A DNA stretch of 64,000 bases from Desulfatiglans anilini DSM 4660 (GCF_000422285.1 NZ_AULM01000020.1:1-64000); one strand, 5' to 3'; positions 45,386 to 54,557 are shown, numbered from the stretch's first letter. Notes: generated from the sequence alone by a model not told the origin. Program-made: numbers and translations.

Positions 45386-46438
45386 TTAGGACGCCTCCAC
45401 GACGATGCGGCCGACGGGCTCCGGGACGATCTCGCCCACGAGCGCCGCGCAATCCACCCCCTCCTGGAGGAGTGCCGAAGCCAGTTCCTCGGCCGCGCCC
45501 GCCGGGGCCGAGATCAGCAATCCGCCCGATGTCTGCGGATCGAAGAGCAGATCCGCTACCACAGGATCCAGCTCGAGAGGCGCATCCACCATGCAGGCCC
45601 TGAACTCTTTGTTGCGATAGGCGCCTGCTGGAAAAAGGCCCATGCTTCCGTATTCGATCGCCTCCGGCAGGATGGGGACGCGGGAGGCGTGTACGACCGC
45701 GCCGAGCCCCGATCCTTCGACCATCTCGGCCAAGTGCCCCAGGAAACCGAACCCTGTGATGTCCGTGCAGGCATGGACGGGGTAATGCGCCATGATCTCC
45801 GCCGCCTTGCGGTTCAGCGTGGCCATCAGGCGGGTCACGCGCTCGATCAGCTCCGGCGGCGCCATATTGGCCTTGATAGCCGTATTGACAACCCCGGTCC
45901 CCAGGGGCTTCGTCATAATCAATCGGTCTCCCGGGCGGAGGTTCTTCTTGGTGAGCACCCGATCGGGGTGGATGAAGCCCGTGACGGAAAGGCCGTATTT
46001 GAGCTCCTTGTCTTCGACGCTGTGGCCGCCTATCAGCACGACCCGAGCTTCCCTCAGCTTGACGATTCCGCCCTCGATCATGCTCCGGAAGACGGACAGG
46101 TCCATCTCCTTGAGGGGAAATCCCACCAGATTCATGGCGGTTTTGGGCACACCCCCCATGGCGTAGACATCGCTCAGGGCGTTGGCCGCTGCGATCTGAC
46201 CGAACCAGTAAGGGTCATCGACGATCGGGGTGAAAAAATCCACGGTCTGGATGAGGGCCAGTTCGTCCGAGACCTTGTAAACCCCGGCGTCGTCCGCCCT
46301 CTCGAGCCCAACCAGCACGTTCTCGTCCGTCGGGAATGCGATCCCGCAAAGCGCCTTCTCCAGGTCCCCTGGAGGGAGCTTCGACGCTCAACCGGACCCC
46401 GAGACGGTTTCGGTCAATCTGCGGGTCGTGTTTTCCAT
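45386..46438 (-). CDS. selD: Selenide, water dikinase, itself a selenoprotein
   Basis: 350 residues including Sec17. From ATG at 46438 the frame reads MENTTRRLTETVSGSG, then TGA (46390-46388), then ASKLPPGDLEKAL, FPTDENVLVGLERADDAGVY. E. coli SelD has catalytic Cys17 and Lys20; here U17 and K20 fall at exactly the same positions. The rest is complete: VDFFTPIVDDPYWFGQIAAANALSDVYAMGG, GGHSVED, KPLGTGV, DITGFGFLGHL, DPQTSGGLL. It makes selenophosphate from selenide and ATP for tRNA-Sec and selenouridine. A hairpin follows the TGA. Annotated naively the gene would be cut to start near 46318, losing the active site. No selA, selB or selC lies in the window. Confidence 0.92.
46358..46374 (-). promoter_or_regulatory. 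Candidate SECIS hairpin in selD
   Basis: On the coding strand CTCCAGG-GGA-CCTGGAG forms a perfect 7-bp stem whose loop starts 21 bases after the TGA, within the range used by bacterial SECIS elements. Sequence around it still codes for conserved SelD residues. Confidence 0.6.
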
Positions 46439-46560
46439 GACGATCGGCATCCTCGTCCTTTTCGGCCGGAAATGGTCGTTCGTGTTTTGGGCGTTATACC
46501 CCACCGTTCTCGAGGGGGCCATCTGGCGGGGGACCTCGCAGAAAGTCCCCTGCCTGCTAT

Positions 46561-46843
46561 CTCGTTTCCATGCGGAGTTGATCTACCGGTAGAACCCGGT
46601 TTCCCATCCGGAAATGAGGATTTTTCTTCACAATCTGTGCGTGCTCAGTCCCACCGCTTCGCAAAGGGTCCCGGTTTCTTTAAGCCCTTCGGGTGCTCAG
46701 TCCCACCGCTTCACGGCGGGTCCCGGTTTGGTCAATATCAAGGAAATCAAGTACTTGCGGCGAAGTGACCTGCAGGTCGCCGCACAAGCAAACGTGCAGA
46801 TTACCGCCGAGATTGGCCAAAAGGACTATTTCCGGATGGAAAC
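46561..46843 (+). repeat. Dispersed structured repeat, full copy with duplicated segment
   Basis: The order is GGTAGAACCCGGTTTCCC, ATCCGGAAATGAGGATTTTT, GTGCTCAGTCCCACCGCTTC twice (two hairpin modules in tandem), GGTCAATATCAAGGAAATCA, central palindrome with one arm altered (GTGACCTG-CAGGTCGC near 46765-46780), CCGCACAAGCAAACGTGCAG, GAGATTGGCCAAAAGGAC, TTTCCGGATGGAAAC. It fills most of the gap between selD and the HIT gene. The remaining bases up to 47068 show nothing recognisable. Confidence 0.85.
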
Positions 46844-47068
46844 GCTCGCATTTCAACGGGCTCACCGAAACAGAACAGACGGAGCAGGAGCAGCCGGTGA
46901 AGAGACCTCGCCCTGCCATTTCGTCCTCCAGGGTCGCTCGAGGCAACCGAAGGGCGCTCGAGATGCGGGTCCGCGGCCGTTGTCAAGAGAAAGAGTAAGG
47001 AGACGGAAAGGGCTTGTCAAACGGGATTATACGATCATTCACTTGTGCGGAATCGGTTTATCCGATGT

Positions 47069-47407
47069 TCATTTGCGCTGCCACCCGCCGAAAAGATGCA
47101 GGTGAAGGTGGAACACGAACTGGCCGCCGCCTTTTTCGACATTGAAGAGGAGTTTGTACCCGCTGGATGCGATGCCGGCCTCCCGGGCCAGATCAGGGGC
47201 AAGGAGGATCATTTCCGCGATGAGCGATTCATCCTCTCCGGCGAGGTCGTTGATGCTGCGGATGTGTTTGCGTGGGACGATGAGGATGTGCACCGGCGCA
47301 CTCGGTCTGATGTCTTTGAAGGCGACGATGCGCTCCCCCCGATGGGTGAAATCGGCAGGTTGTTCGCCGCGGATGATGCGGCAGAAGATGCAGTCTTTTT
47401 CACTCAT
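47069..47407 (-). CDS. HIT-family nucleotide-binding protein
   Basis: 112 residues from MSEKDCIFC. CIFCRIIRGE (the short zinc-like Cys pair), VAFKDIRPSAPVHILIVPRKHI and GGGQFVFHLHLHLFGG with the His triad HxHxH show the HINT/PKCI group. It hydrolyses nucleoside phosphoramidates or related adenylates. Four more codons are open upstream, but MSEKDCIFC is the family start. It overlaps the small gene upstream by eight bases. Confidence 0.9.
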   Translation of the reverse strand: MSEKDCIFCRIIRGEQPADFTHRGERIVAFKDIRPSAPVHILIVPRKHIRSINDLAGEDESLIAEMILLAPDLAREAGIASSGYKLLFNVEKGGGQFVFHLHLHLFGGWQRK

Positions 47408-47588
47408 GGTTCTGTTCATGACCCTCCACGGCGGCGATCTGGGATTTGAGTTCAGGGAAGCCCTCGGGGTTGACCGAGAAGGCGGCGAGCCCTGCTTCCA
47501 GGAACAGCTTCACGAGGCGGTTCGAGCCCACGAAGGTCCGGCTTCGGAGGACGACGGGGCGTCCGGCAGGATGTTTCCGGGTCTGCAA
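47400..47588 (-). CDS. Small conserved-looking protein between UPF0280 and HIT genes
   Basis: About 62 residues if the TTG start is used. It reads VVLRSRTFVGSNRLVKLFLEAG, then AAFSVNPEGFPELKSQIAAV. Strong GC at third positions, like the neighbours, and a gap of only eight bases after the UPF0280 stop suggest a real gene in an operon that continues into the HIT gene. Start uncertain. I do not recognise the family. Confidence 0.45.
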   Translation of the reverse strand: MQTRKHPAGRPVVLRSRTFVGSNRLVKLFLEAGLAAFSVNPEGFPELKSQIAAVEGHEQNHE

Positions 47589-47596
47589 CCGTTCTT

Positions 47597-48463
47597 TTAT
47601 GCGAAGGGCCAGGCCGGGACCAGCCGATGTTCCATGAAATCGGTGGCGGCGGTCTGCCCCTGGACTGTCGCGAGGGCCCCCAATATGACACGGCGTTCGA
47701 TCAGGCGCCGGCTCAGCCTCAGGGCCTGGTCCAGCGCCTTCGAAACGGTGTTCTTGCTGAGGGTTCCAATACTGCAGGTGACCATCCTGCCCCGGATATC
47801 CGTTCCCGGATTGATCTCCTCCGCCGGCCGCTGGATGGTCTGGGCGTTTGAAACATAGGTGGCATTGGCGATGGCCGTGGCGGCGGCATCCGCCCTGGCG
47901 GCCGTTTCCGCCACGACCGTTACGGAGGCGGCGATACCGCAGGTGAGGCCAGGGTGGCCGAGCCCGCTCGTCGCAATGCCCCAGCTCGGCAGTTGGTCAT
48001 CCAGTTCGAGGAGATGCTCGAAGATGTTCGAGCCGACGTCGGGTCTGATGCCGACCATAAGGGAGGCCGGCTCCCCGATCCGGACGGCTGCATCCTCTCC
48101 ATTTTCGACCAGAACAACCGTCATTCCGCGCGTGTACAGGAAATCGGCCACGGCGTCGGCCAGGGCCCCTCTCACGGCGGCCAGGGGCGTCAGATCGGCG
48201 TCTCCCACCTCTCGCACGCTCTGAAGCATCGATTCTGCAAGCGGATCCAGGAAATGGCCGGCGATTTCATTCAGGTGGCGCTTCAATTGCTCTTCAGCGA
48301 GCGAGATACGCTCGATATAGCCGAACGCCTCGCGCGCCGCCTGGATGCACAGGCTCCTTTGCGGTGTGCGGCCGACGCGGGCGTAAATGACGAGCCGCGT
48401 GGACCCGTGCCGGGCCAGGATCCGCCCCTGATCAAGGGCATGGATGGCCTTTTCGACGCGCAT
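47597..48463 (-). CDS. UPF0280 (ApbE-like) family protein
   Basis: 288 residues. RTPQRSLCIQAAREAFGYIE, VLVENGEDAAVRIGEP, MVGIRPDVGS, SWGIATSGLGHPGLTCGIAASVTVVA and ADAAATAIANATYV match the UPF0280 family, a relative of the FAD:protein FMN transferase ApbE. In archaea and some anaerobes members sit with thiamine, methyltransferase or cofactor genes. The reaction is not established. It is first in a run with the small gene and HIT. Confidence 0.8.
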   Translation of the reverse strand: MRVEKAIHALDQGRILARHGSTRLVIYARVGRTPQRSLCIQAAREAFGYIERISLAEEQLKRHLNEIAGHFLDPLAESMLQSVREVGDADLTPLAAVRGALADAVADFLYTRGMTVVLVENGEDAAVRIGEPASLMVGIRPDVGSNIFEHLLELDDQLPSWGIATSGLGHPGLTCGIAASVTVVAETAARADAAATAIANATYVSNAQTIQRPAEEINPGTDIRGRMVTCSIGTLSKNTVSKALDQALRLSRRLIERRVILGALATVQGQTAATDFMEHRLVPAWPFA

Positions 48464-48525
48464 CTCTCATTGCCTCCTTCAAGGAGCGGTCAACGTGTTC
48501 CGGGCGGAAACATCTACCTCGTGCC

Positions 48526-48749
48526 CGTCCGGAAATGATTTCCCGGTGGAACCCAGTTTCCAATCCGCGAATGAGGATTTTTCTTTACACCCTTAGGGTG
48601 CTCAGTCCCACCCCTGCGGGGCGGGTCCCGGTTTGGCCAATATCAAGGAAATCAAGCGTTTGTGCGGAGGCGACCTGCAGGTCGCCGCACAAGCAAACGT
48701 GGAGATTCATGCCGAGATGGGCTGAAAAGACCACTCCCGGATGGAACCT
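48526..48749 (+). repeat. Dispersed structured repeat, full copy
   Basis: The order is GTCCGGAAATGATTTCCCGG, CCAGTTTCCAATCCGCGAAT, hairpin CACCC-TTA-GGGTG, CTCAGTCCCA, hairpin CCCC-TGC-GGGG, GGGTCCCGGTTTGGCCAATA, perfect palindrome GGCGACCTG-CAGGTCGCC (48669-48686), GCACAAGCAAACGTGGAG, CTCCCGGATGGAACC. It fills the gap between UPF0280 and the TRAP operon end. Confidence 0.85.
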
Positions 48750-50055
48750 ACCTCAACATCATATCCGGTAGACACAACACAAGCTCCGGGTAGACGGTGA
48801 CCACGCAGAGCACCGCAAAGATCGCCAGGAGAAAGGGGGCGACGCCCACGAAGATCTCTTCGACGCGGATGTTCCTGGCGACGCCTGCAACCGTAAAGAT
48901 GTTCAACCCCATCGGCGGCGTGATCAAACCGGCCTCCATCATGAGGACGGCGATCACGCCGAACCAGATGGGATCGAAGCCGAGCGTCAGGACGATGGGA
49001 AAAACCACCGGCATGGTGAGCACCATCATGGAGATGGCATCCAGGAAACACCCTAGAAAAAGGTAAATCAAGACGATGATCGCCAGAACGGCAAAGCGCG
49101 ATACGGACAGGTCGGCGGCCCAGGCCGCGACCTCCATCGGGATGGTCGACAGGGCCAGGAAGTAGCTGAAGACGTTGGCGCCGGCAACGAGAAAGAGCAC
49201 CATGACGGAGGTGCGAACGGCTTCGCTCAGTCCTTCCATGAGATTGCGCCGACTCAAACGTCTTTTCAACAGCGCTGCGAGCAGCAGGAGCGTCGCCCCT
49301 AGCGCTCCAGCCTCGGTAGGGGTGAAAAACCCCAGGTAGATGCCGCCCATGACGACCACAAAGATGCTGAGGGGCTCCCACACGCTGAGCAGAGACCGGA
49401 GTTTCCGCCTCCAGGCGACCGGCTCGGGATTGGTCGGCGCCAGATTCGGTTTGAGCTTGACCCAGAGCACGATGATGGCGACGTAGGCCAGGGAGAGGAG
49501 CAGGCCCGGGATCATCCCGGCGATCAGCAGTTTCCCGATGGATTGTTCCGTGAGCATGCCGTAGACGACAAAACCGATGCTCGGCGGGATGAGAAAGCCC
49601 AGGGTGCCTCCAGCGGCGATCGTGCCGCTGGCGAAACGAGGGTCGTAGCCGAACCGCTGCATCTCCGGCAGGGCTACTGTGCCCATGGCCGCGGCGGTTG
49701 CAACGGAAGAGCCGGAGACGGCCGAGAAGCCGGCGCAGGCGCCGATGGTCGCGATTCCCAAACCGCCCGGGAGCCTTCGCAGCCAGTGATCGAAGGTCCT
49801 GTAGAGCTCCCGGGTCATGCCGGAGCTCCCGGCAAATCCGCCCATGAGGATGAAGAGCGGGATGACGGTGTAGGGATAGTAGGCGGAGACTTCATAGATC
49901 GTACGGGATGCGACAGGCAGGGCCGCTCCCATGCTGGTCAGCTGGGCGATCCCGGCAAAGCCGGCCAGCATCAGGGCGAAGGCGATGGGCATGCCGAGAA
50001 AGAGCAGGATAAACACCCCGGCCAAGCCAAGCATCCCTGTGGTTACCGGGTCCAA
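48748..50055 (-). CDS. dctM: TRAP transporter large permease (DctM)
   Basis: 435 residues from MDPVTTGMLGLAG, about 12 membrane helices: LLFLGMPIAFALMLAGFAG, FILMGGFAGSSG, GFSAVSGSSVATAAAMGTVALPEM, GTIAAGGTLGFLIPPS, GFFTPTEAGA and FLGCFLDAISMMVLTMPVVFP are the family marks. It carries the solute using a sodium gradient. The start is a TTG with GGAGGT four bases upstream, chosen because family members begin M-D-P-V-T. Longer frames upstream overlap dctQ. The gene starts three bases past the dctQ stop. Confidence 0.9.
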   Translation of the reverse strand: MDPVTTGMLGLAGVFILLFLGMPIAFALMLAGFAGIAQLTSMGAALPVASRTIYEVSAYYPYTVIPLFILMGGFAGSSGMTRELYRTFDHWLRRLPGGLGIATIGACAGFSAVSGSSVATAAAMGTVALPEMQRFGYDPRFASGTIAAGGTLGFLIPPSIGFVVYGMLTEQSIGKLLIAGMIPGLLLSLAYVAIIVLWVKLKPNLAPTNPEPVAWRRKLRSLLSVWEPLSIFVVVMGGIYLGFFTPTEAGALGATLLLLAALLKRRLSRRNLMEGLSEAVRTSVMVLFLVAGANVFSYFLALSTIPMEVAAWAADLSVSRFAVLAIIVLIYLFLGCFLDAISMMVLTMPVVFPIVLTLGFDPIWFGVIAVLMMEAGLITPPMGLNIFTVAGVARNIRVEEIFVGVAPFLLAIFAVLCVVTVYPELVLCLPDMMLR

Positions 50056-50057
50056 AA

Positions 50058-50567
50058 TCACCTCCCTTTCAGTTCTCCGACGGTGTCGATGAGTTCGATC
50101 AGGAGTTCCAGCCACAGCAGAAAGGCGCCCAGAGCGACCAGCAGCCTGAAGGGCCATTGCGGGATTCTGAGCATGTCCGAAACTGCGCTGGTGCGAAGGC
50201 CGATCAGGCATCCCTGCCAGGCGACGATTCCGATGATCAGCAGACCCAGGGAAATCGTTACGGCATCGAGGAAGAGGCGTCCCCGTTCCGGCAGGCGCGA
50301 GGTGAAGACCGAGACCCGGACATGCCCCCGGACCTGATGGGTATAGGCGAGACCGAGAAGGATGAAGACCGACAGCAGGTAGCTTGAGAGCTCGACCGTC
50401 CCGCTGACAGGGGCGCGCCAGAAGGTCCGCCCCACGACATCTCCGGCCGTCATGAACATCATGGGCAGGAGGAGAAGCATCCCCGCGTGGCAGAGCCAAC
50501 GGTTGATGCGTTGGATTCCTTCTTTGACGGCTGTCCAGTTCATGAATGGCAACGGATCACGGAGCAT
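50058..50567 (-). CDS. dctQ: TRAP transporter small permease (DctQ)
   Basis: About 169 residues from MLRDPLPF, four membrane helices: CHAGMLLLLPMMFMTAGDVVGRTFW (the typical D-V-x-x-R motif), SSYLLSVFILLGLAYTHQVRGHVRV and two more. It holds the large permease together with the binding protein. The start is uncertain: ATGs at 50633 (overlapping dctP), 50567 and 50543 have no good ribosome site. The middle one leaves a normal gap. Confidence 0.87.
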   Translation of the reverse strand: MLRDPLPFMNWTAVKEGIQRINRWLCHAGMLLLLPMMFMTAGDVVGRTFWRAPVSGTVELSSYLLSVFILLGLAYTHQVRGHVRVSVFTSRLPERGRLFLDAVTISLGLLIIGIVAWQGCLIGLRTSAVSDMLRIPQWPFRLLVALGAFLLWLELLIELIDTVGELKGR

Positions 50568-50589
50568 CGGGCGGCTGGTAGGCTCAGGC

Positions 50590-51648
50590 TCAATCCTTCC
50601 ATTCGCTCGGATAGGCGACGCACTCGACTCCATGTTTGTGGGCTTCTTCAGCGAAGATGTCTACGGCCTTGCGCGCGGGGAGGCCCTTGGCCTCCAATTC
50701 GGCCACCCATTTTCTGGTTTCATCCTGAAAGACCTTGAACCAGCGCTGCTCTTCATCCTGCGGAAGCCGGTAGAGGGAAACCCCCTTCTTCTCGATTTCC
50801 TTCATCATGGTTCGATAGACTTCCTGATTCAAGCCATGAGTGGTCTTGAAAGGGTTTCCCACGACCTCTTCGATGATCGGCTTCAGATCGTCCGGCGTCT
50901 TCTCCCAGCTTCTGCGGTTCATGACGACCCCTTCTGAAACGCACCCGAAGGTGAGGATGACGCCGTGCTGGATGACCTCCGGGAGTTTGAAGGCGAGCAC
51001 GAGCGGCGGACAGGTGACGAGGCCGTCGATCGCGCCCGTCTCTACTGCCAGATAGACGTCGCCCAGGGGCATGAACACCGGCTCGGCGCCGATGGCGTGG
51101 ATATAGCGGGTCTGATGACCGCCCGGGGTGCGCAGCCGCAAGCCTTTGCAGTCTTCGAGGGTGCGGATCGGCTTCTTGGTCCACAGAAAGGCCTGGATGC
51201 ATCCGTTCAATTCCAGGACTTTCACATCGGGGAACTCGTCCTTGAGGATCCTCCGGTAAGTGGCGTTGCCGATCTCGACTCCGACGTCTTTTCCATCGAC
51301 CCAGGCCGCCAGCGAGAGGACATCGGTCAGGGGGAAGCGCCCGGGCGTCCAGGTGGCCGTGAAATACCCCATGTCGGAGAGCCCCTGGGCGACGATGTCA
51401 TAGTGTTCGGGGCCGGTGCCGAGGGCTCCGCCTGCGTAAAGGGTGAATGTGATCCTGCCGTTGCTCCGCTTGTTGAGTTCCTCGAGCATAGGCGCCCACA
51501 CCGTTTTCACCTCACGGCTTGCCGGCGGGTGCCAGGTGCTGAATTTGATGTGGATGCCGTCTTCGGCTACAACTGGAGAGGCGGCCGGGAGACCGAAGAG
51601 CAAGATAAAGAGGACGCCAAACAGGATCGAAAGCCGGTTTTTGCGCAT
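50590..51648 (-). CDS. dctP: TRAP transporter substrate-binding protein (DctP)
   Basis: 352 residues with a signal peptide (LSILFGVLFILLFGLP, cleavage near VVA-EDG). HIKFSTWHPPASREVK starts the mature part. LYAGGALGTGPEHYDIVAQGLSDMG and KGLRLRTPGGHQTRYIHAIGAEPV contain the conserved Arg that clamps the substrate carboxylate, and YLAVETGAIDGLV follows. It brings an organic acid to DctQM. First gene of the operon. Substrate not readable. Confidence 0.9.
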   Translation of the reverse strand: MRKNRLSILFGVLFILLFGLPAASPVVAEDGIHIKFSTWHPPASREVKTVWAPMLEELNKRSNGRITFTLYAGGALGTGPEHYDIVAQGLSDMGYFTATWTPGRFPLTDVLSLAAWVDGKDVGVEIGNATYRRILKDEFPDVKVLELNGCIQAFLWTKKPIRTLEDCKGLRLRTPGGHQTRYIHAIGAEPVFMPLGDVYLAVETGAIDGLVTCPPLVLAFKLPEVIQHGVILTFGCVSEGVVMNRRSWEKTPDDLKPIIEEVVGNPFKTTHGLNQEVYRTMMKEIEKKGVSLYRLPQDEEQRWFKVFQDETRKWVAELEAKGLPARKAVDIFAEEAHKHGVECVAYPSEWKD

Positions 51649-52055
51649 GATCCGGATTCTCCCTTCGCATTGACCGTAAGGGTTGAGGCACGGCGGGGTC
51701 GCTCCGGCGCTCCCCCGGCGTCAGCCGGCAACCTGCGGTCCGGAGTACGCCGATGGCTGGTGGCCCTTCCGATGTCGAAAAAAACTCGGGCAATGGTGGT
51801 TGACGATGGCGGTCTATGCCCCATTATGTGAATCGACCGGATCGCCTTGTCAAGTAAAAAGGCTGGAACCGCCGCTTGGGAAAAGCGCCGGTTCGGCGTC
51901 CTCGCGGCCGCCGCCTGCCGGTGCCGATGACGGGCAGCGCGGAGAAACGATCGGGATCATGAGGCCTCTGAGGGTCAATGAGCAATGAAGCCGAGCGTGT
52001 CTGTCCGACGGGCGGGGGGAAACGAAGGGGGCAGGGAAGCCGGGGCGCAGCAGAC
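51649..52055. other. Intergenic, nothing recognised
   Basis: A GC-rich stretch of about 400 bases between dctP and the end of thiD. It should hold the TRAP operon promoter (minus strand) and the thi operon terminator. No clear -35/-10 pair or strong hairpin with T-run is seen. Confidence 0.35.
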
Positions 52056-52901
52056 TTACTGCCAGAACGGGAACAGGTGGTGCACCGGTCCATGGCCCTT
52101 TCCCAGGCGGTAGGAGACGCCGGCCCGGATGGCGGCATGGATGTATTCTTTGGCCTTCCGGACGGCCTCCGGGATGTCGAGTCCATGGGCCAGGTACGCA
52201 GCGGCTGCGGCTGAGAGCGTGCAGCCTGTCCCATGGTTGTTCCGGGTGGCGATGCGCGGGGCCCTGAGTTCGACGAAGCGGTCTTCCTGCTTCAGATACA
52301 GGATATCGTTGCTTTCCGGGTCGTTTTCGAGATGGCCCGCCTTCAGCAGCACCGCGGCGCTGCCGAATACGGAAAGCGATTTGGCGGCGGACCGCAGATC
52401 CTTCAATTCCTCTTGCACAGTTCCGAGCAGGACCGCCGCTTCCGGAAGGTTGGGGGTGATGATGTCGGCCAGCGGGATAAGCAGGTCCTTGAAGGCCTCC
52501 ACAGCATCGCCGCGGAGGAGCCGGTGTCCGCTCTGGGAGATCATCACGGTATCCAGGACGATCCGGCGTGCACCATGCTTTTGCAGTCGGCCTGCTACAG
52601 CGGCGATCAACTCGGCCGAGTAGAGCATGCCGATCTTGACCGCATCGGCGCCCATGTCGCTGAAGACCGCCTCCAGTTGAGCCTCCACGAATGCGGCGGG
52701 AACGGGGTGTATATCCGTGACCCCGAAAGTGTTCTGGGCCGTCAGGGCGGTAATGGCCGACATGCCGTAGCAGCCGAGGGCCGCAAAGGTCTTGAGATCG
52801 GCCTGAATGCCGGCGCCGCCGCCGCTGTCGGAGCCGGCTATGGTCAGCGCTTTGCGGTAACTGTGCCGGGTGGTCTCAGAATCCGCCGGGATGGTCGCCA
52901 T
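52056..52901 (-). CDS. thiD: Hydroxymethylpyrimidine (phosphate) kinase ThiD
   Basis: About 281 residues from MATIPADSE. KALTIAGSDSGGGAGIQADLKTF is the substrate loop, ALTAQNTFGVTDIHPV follows, and NNHGTGCTLSAAAAAYLAHG near the C-terminus is the anion-hole motif with the catalytic Cys. It phosphorylates HMP and HMP-P to HMP-PP. Its start overlaps the thiL end by 26 bases. It is last in the thi operon. Confidence 0.92.
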   Translation of the reverse strand: MATIPADSETTRHSYRKALTIAGSDSGGGAGIQADLKTFAALGCYGMSAITALTAQNTFGVTDIHPVPAAFVEAQLEAVFSDMGADAVKIGMLYSAELIAAVAGRLQKHGARRIVLDTVMISQSGHRLLRGDAVEAFKDLLIPLADIITPNLPEAAVLLGTVQEELKDLRSAAKSLSVFGSAAVLLKAGHLENDPESNDILYLKQEDRFVELRAPRIATRNNHGTGCTLSAAAAAYLAHGLDIPEAVRKAKEYIHAAIRAGVSYRLGKGHGPVHHLFPFWQ

Positions 52902-53916
52902 GGGGGTCGCCTGCCTGAAAGTGGTTCCAGCCTGATGCCGTAAAAGGGATGATCCGGCCTTCACGGGTTTCGATTTCGAGACGTCCGGAGCTGTTCATCC
53001 GGCCGATGGGGTAAAGGATGCGGCCGAAGAGGCGGCGGTATTCTTTCGCCAGATCCTCTGCCCTGGCGGGGTCCACGGTGCAGACGAGAACGTAGTCCTC
53101 GCCGCCTGCAAGGGCGAAGTCGACCGGGTCGAAGCCGAAGCGTTTGCAGAAGGCCGGAAGATGGTCCGAAAAAGGGATCTTCGCCGCCGAAAGCAGCACT
53201 CCGAGGCCGCTCGCCTCTGCAATATGACCGAGGTCCGAACTGAGTCCGTCGCTGACATCGATGGCCGCGTGCACGCCGCCGGCGCTTGCGAGGAACCTTC
53301 CCTCCCGGATATGAGGGCGCGGCCTCAGATGGGCCTCGATCAGGTCCCGGTCGACCGGCGATTCCGGAGCCGCCTCCTGCAGGATGAGGTGCAGCCCGGC
53401 GCGGCTGTCTCCGAGCGGGCCGGTGATGAAAACGATGTCGCCTGTCCTGGCGGTGTGGCGAAAGAGGATCTCCGCTTCCGGTACCTCTCCCGTCACGGCG
53501 ACGTTGATGACCAGATCCCGGCGCGAACCGGTGGTGTCACCCCCGAGGATATTGACGGAAAAGGCCTGGGCCAGGGATTTCATGCCGTCATAGAGGTGGT
53601 CGAGGTAGTTGAGCGGCACCTCTTCAGGGATGGCGATGCTTACGAAGGCTTCCCGCGGGGTTCCGCCCATCGCGGCGATGTCGCTCAAGTTGACGGCCAG
53701 AGATTTGTACCCGAGGTCGAAGCCGCTGATCCGGTCACGGATGAAGTGGACCCGTTCGACCAGCAGGTCGGTGGTCAGCAGGGTGATCCGCCCCTCCGCC
53801 GTTCGGAAGGCCGCCGCATCGTCGCCGATGCCCTTGAGGACTCCGTCCGGACGGACGAGGCACCCCTGAGTCACCCTGCGGATGAATCCGAACTCTCCGA
53901 TCTCTTTCAGCCCCAT
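52876..53916 (-). CDS. thiL: Thiamine-monophosphate kinase
   Basis: 346 residues with the PurM/ThiL fold: GIGDDAAAFR, LLTTDLLVERVHF, KSLAVNLSDIAAMGG, NILGGDTTGS, AIDVSDGLSSDLGHI and LAGGEDYVLV, each a metal- or ATP-binding loop of ThiL. It phosphorylates TMP to the cofactor TPP. It overlaps the end of thiE by ten bases and the start of thiD. Confidence 0.93.
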   Translation of the reverse strand: MGLKEIGEFGFIRRVTQGCLVRPDGVLKGIGDDAAAFRTAEGRITLLTTDLLVERVHFIRDRISGFDLGYKSLAVNLSDIAAMGGTPREAFVSIAIPEEVPLNYLDHLYDGMKSLAQAFSVNILGGDTTGSRRDLVINVAVTGEVPEAEILFRHTARTGDIVFITGPLGDSRAGLHLILQEAAPESPVDRDLIEAHLRPRPHIREGRFLASAGGVHAAIDVSDGLSSDLGHIAEASGLGVLLSAAKIPFSDHLPAFCKRFGFDPVDFALAGGEDYVLVCTVDPARAEDLAKEYRRLFGRILYPIGRMNSSGRLEIETREGRIIPFTASGWNHFQAGDPHGDHPGGF

Positions 53917-54557
53917 TGCGCCTTAGCCCTTTCGATCGCCGCCCGCAGTCGTCTGGCGGCCGCCTCGGGGTCTTCTGCGGATACGATGGCGGAGACGACC
54001 GCCAGGCCGCTCCCGCCGTGCCGGATGACCTCGGCGGCGTTTTCGAGGTTGAGACCCCCGATGCCGACCAGCGGCAGCCGCACAGCCGCCCGGATCGCCG
54101 CGAGCCCGCCGAGTCCGAGGGCGGGGGCGGTGTCCGTCTTGGTCGGGGTGGTGAAGATAGGGCTTACCCCGATGTAATCCGCGCCCTCCGCCTCCGCCCG
54201 AAGGGCGTCGTCCAGGCTTTCCGCGGAGATTCCGATGAGAGCCTTATCCCCGAGGATCGCTCTTGCCTGAGGAAGCGGCATGTCGGTCTGACCGAGGTGA
54301 ACCCCGTCGGCCTCGACGGCCAGAGCCACATCCACGCGGTCGTTGATGATGAGGGGGATGCCGTGTTCATGCAGGAGGCTGCGCAGACCGAGCGCCTCCT
54401 CGATGAAGGTGCGGGTGGAGCACGTTTTCTCCCTCAGTTGCACGCAGGTCACTCCCCCTCTGACGGCGGCCTCCACTATGGCACGCGTCGGGCGTCCGCG
54501 GGCGAGGCTGCGGTCCGTGACGAGGTATAAGGAATAATCGATCTGTTTGATCTGCAT
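53907..54557 (-). CDS. thiE: Thiamine-phosphate synthase
   Basis: 216 residues from MQIKQIDYS. YLVTDRSLARG, VQLREKTCSTRTFIEEA, LIINDRVDVALAVEADGVHLGQTDMPL, YIGVSPIFTTPTKTD, and GIGGLNLENAAEVI form the TIM-barrel active site (QLRxK, NDR, GQxD, G-I-G-G). It couples HMP-PP with thiazole phosphate to give TMP. The frame is open 33 codons further upstream without family similarity. Confidence 0.93.
   Translation of the reverse strand: MQIKQIDYSLYLVTDRSLARGRPTRAIVEAAVRGGVTCVQLREKTCSTRTFIEEALGLRSLLHEHGIPLIINDRVDVALAVEADGVHLGQTDMPLPQARAILGDKALIGISAESLDDALRAEAEGADYIGVSPIFTTPTKTDTAPALGLGGLAAIRAAVRLPLVGIGGLNLENAAEVIRHGGSGLAVVSAIVSAEDPEAAARRLRAAIERAKAQWG

Noticed and set aside
46600-47000. Short open frames within the dispersed repeats as genes (recurring peptides with KQTCRL and KKTISGW)
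   Set aside because: They recur only because the DNA repeat recurs. Frames break between copies, and conservation follows palindromes, not codons.
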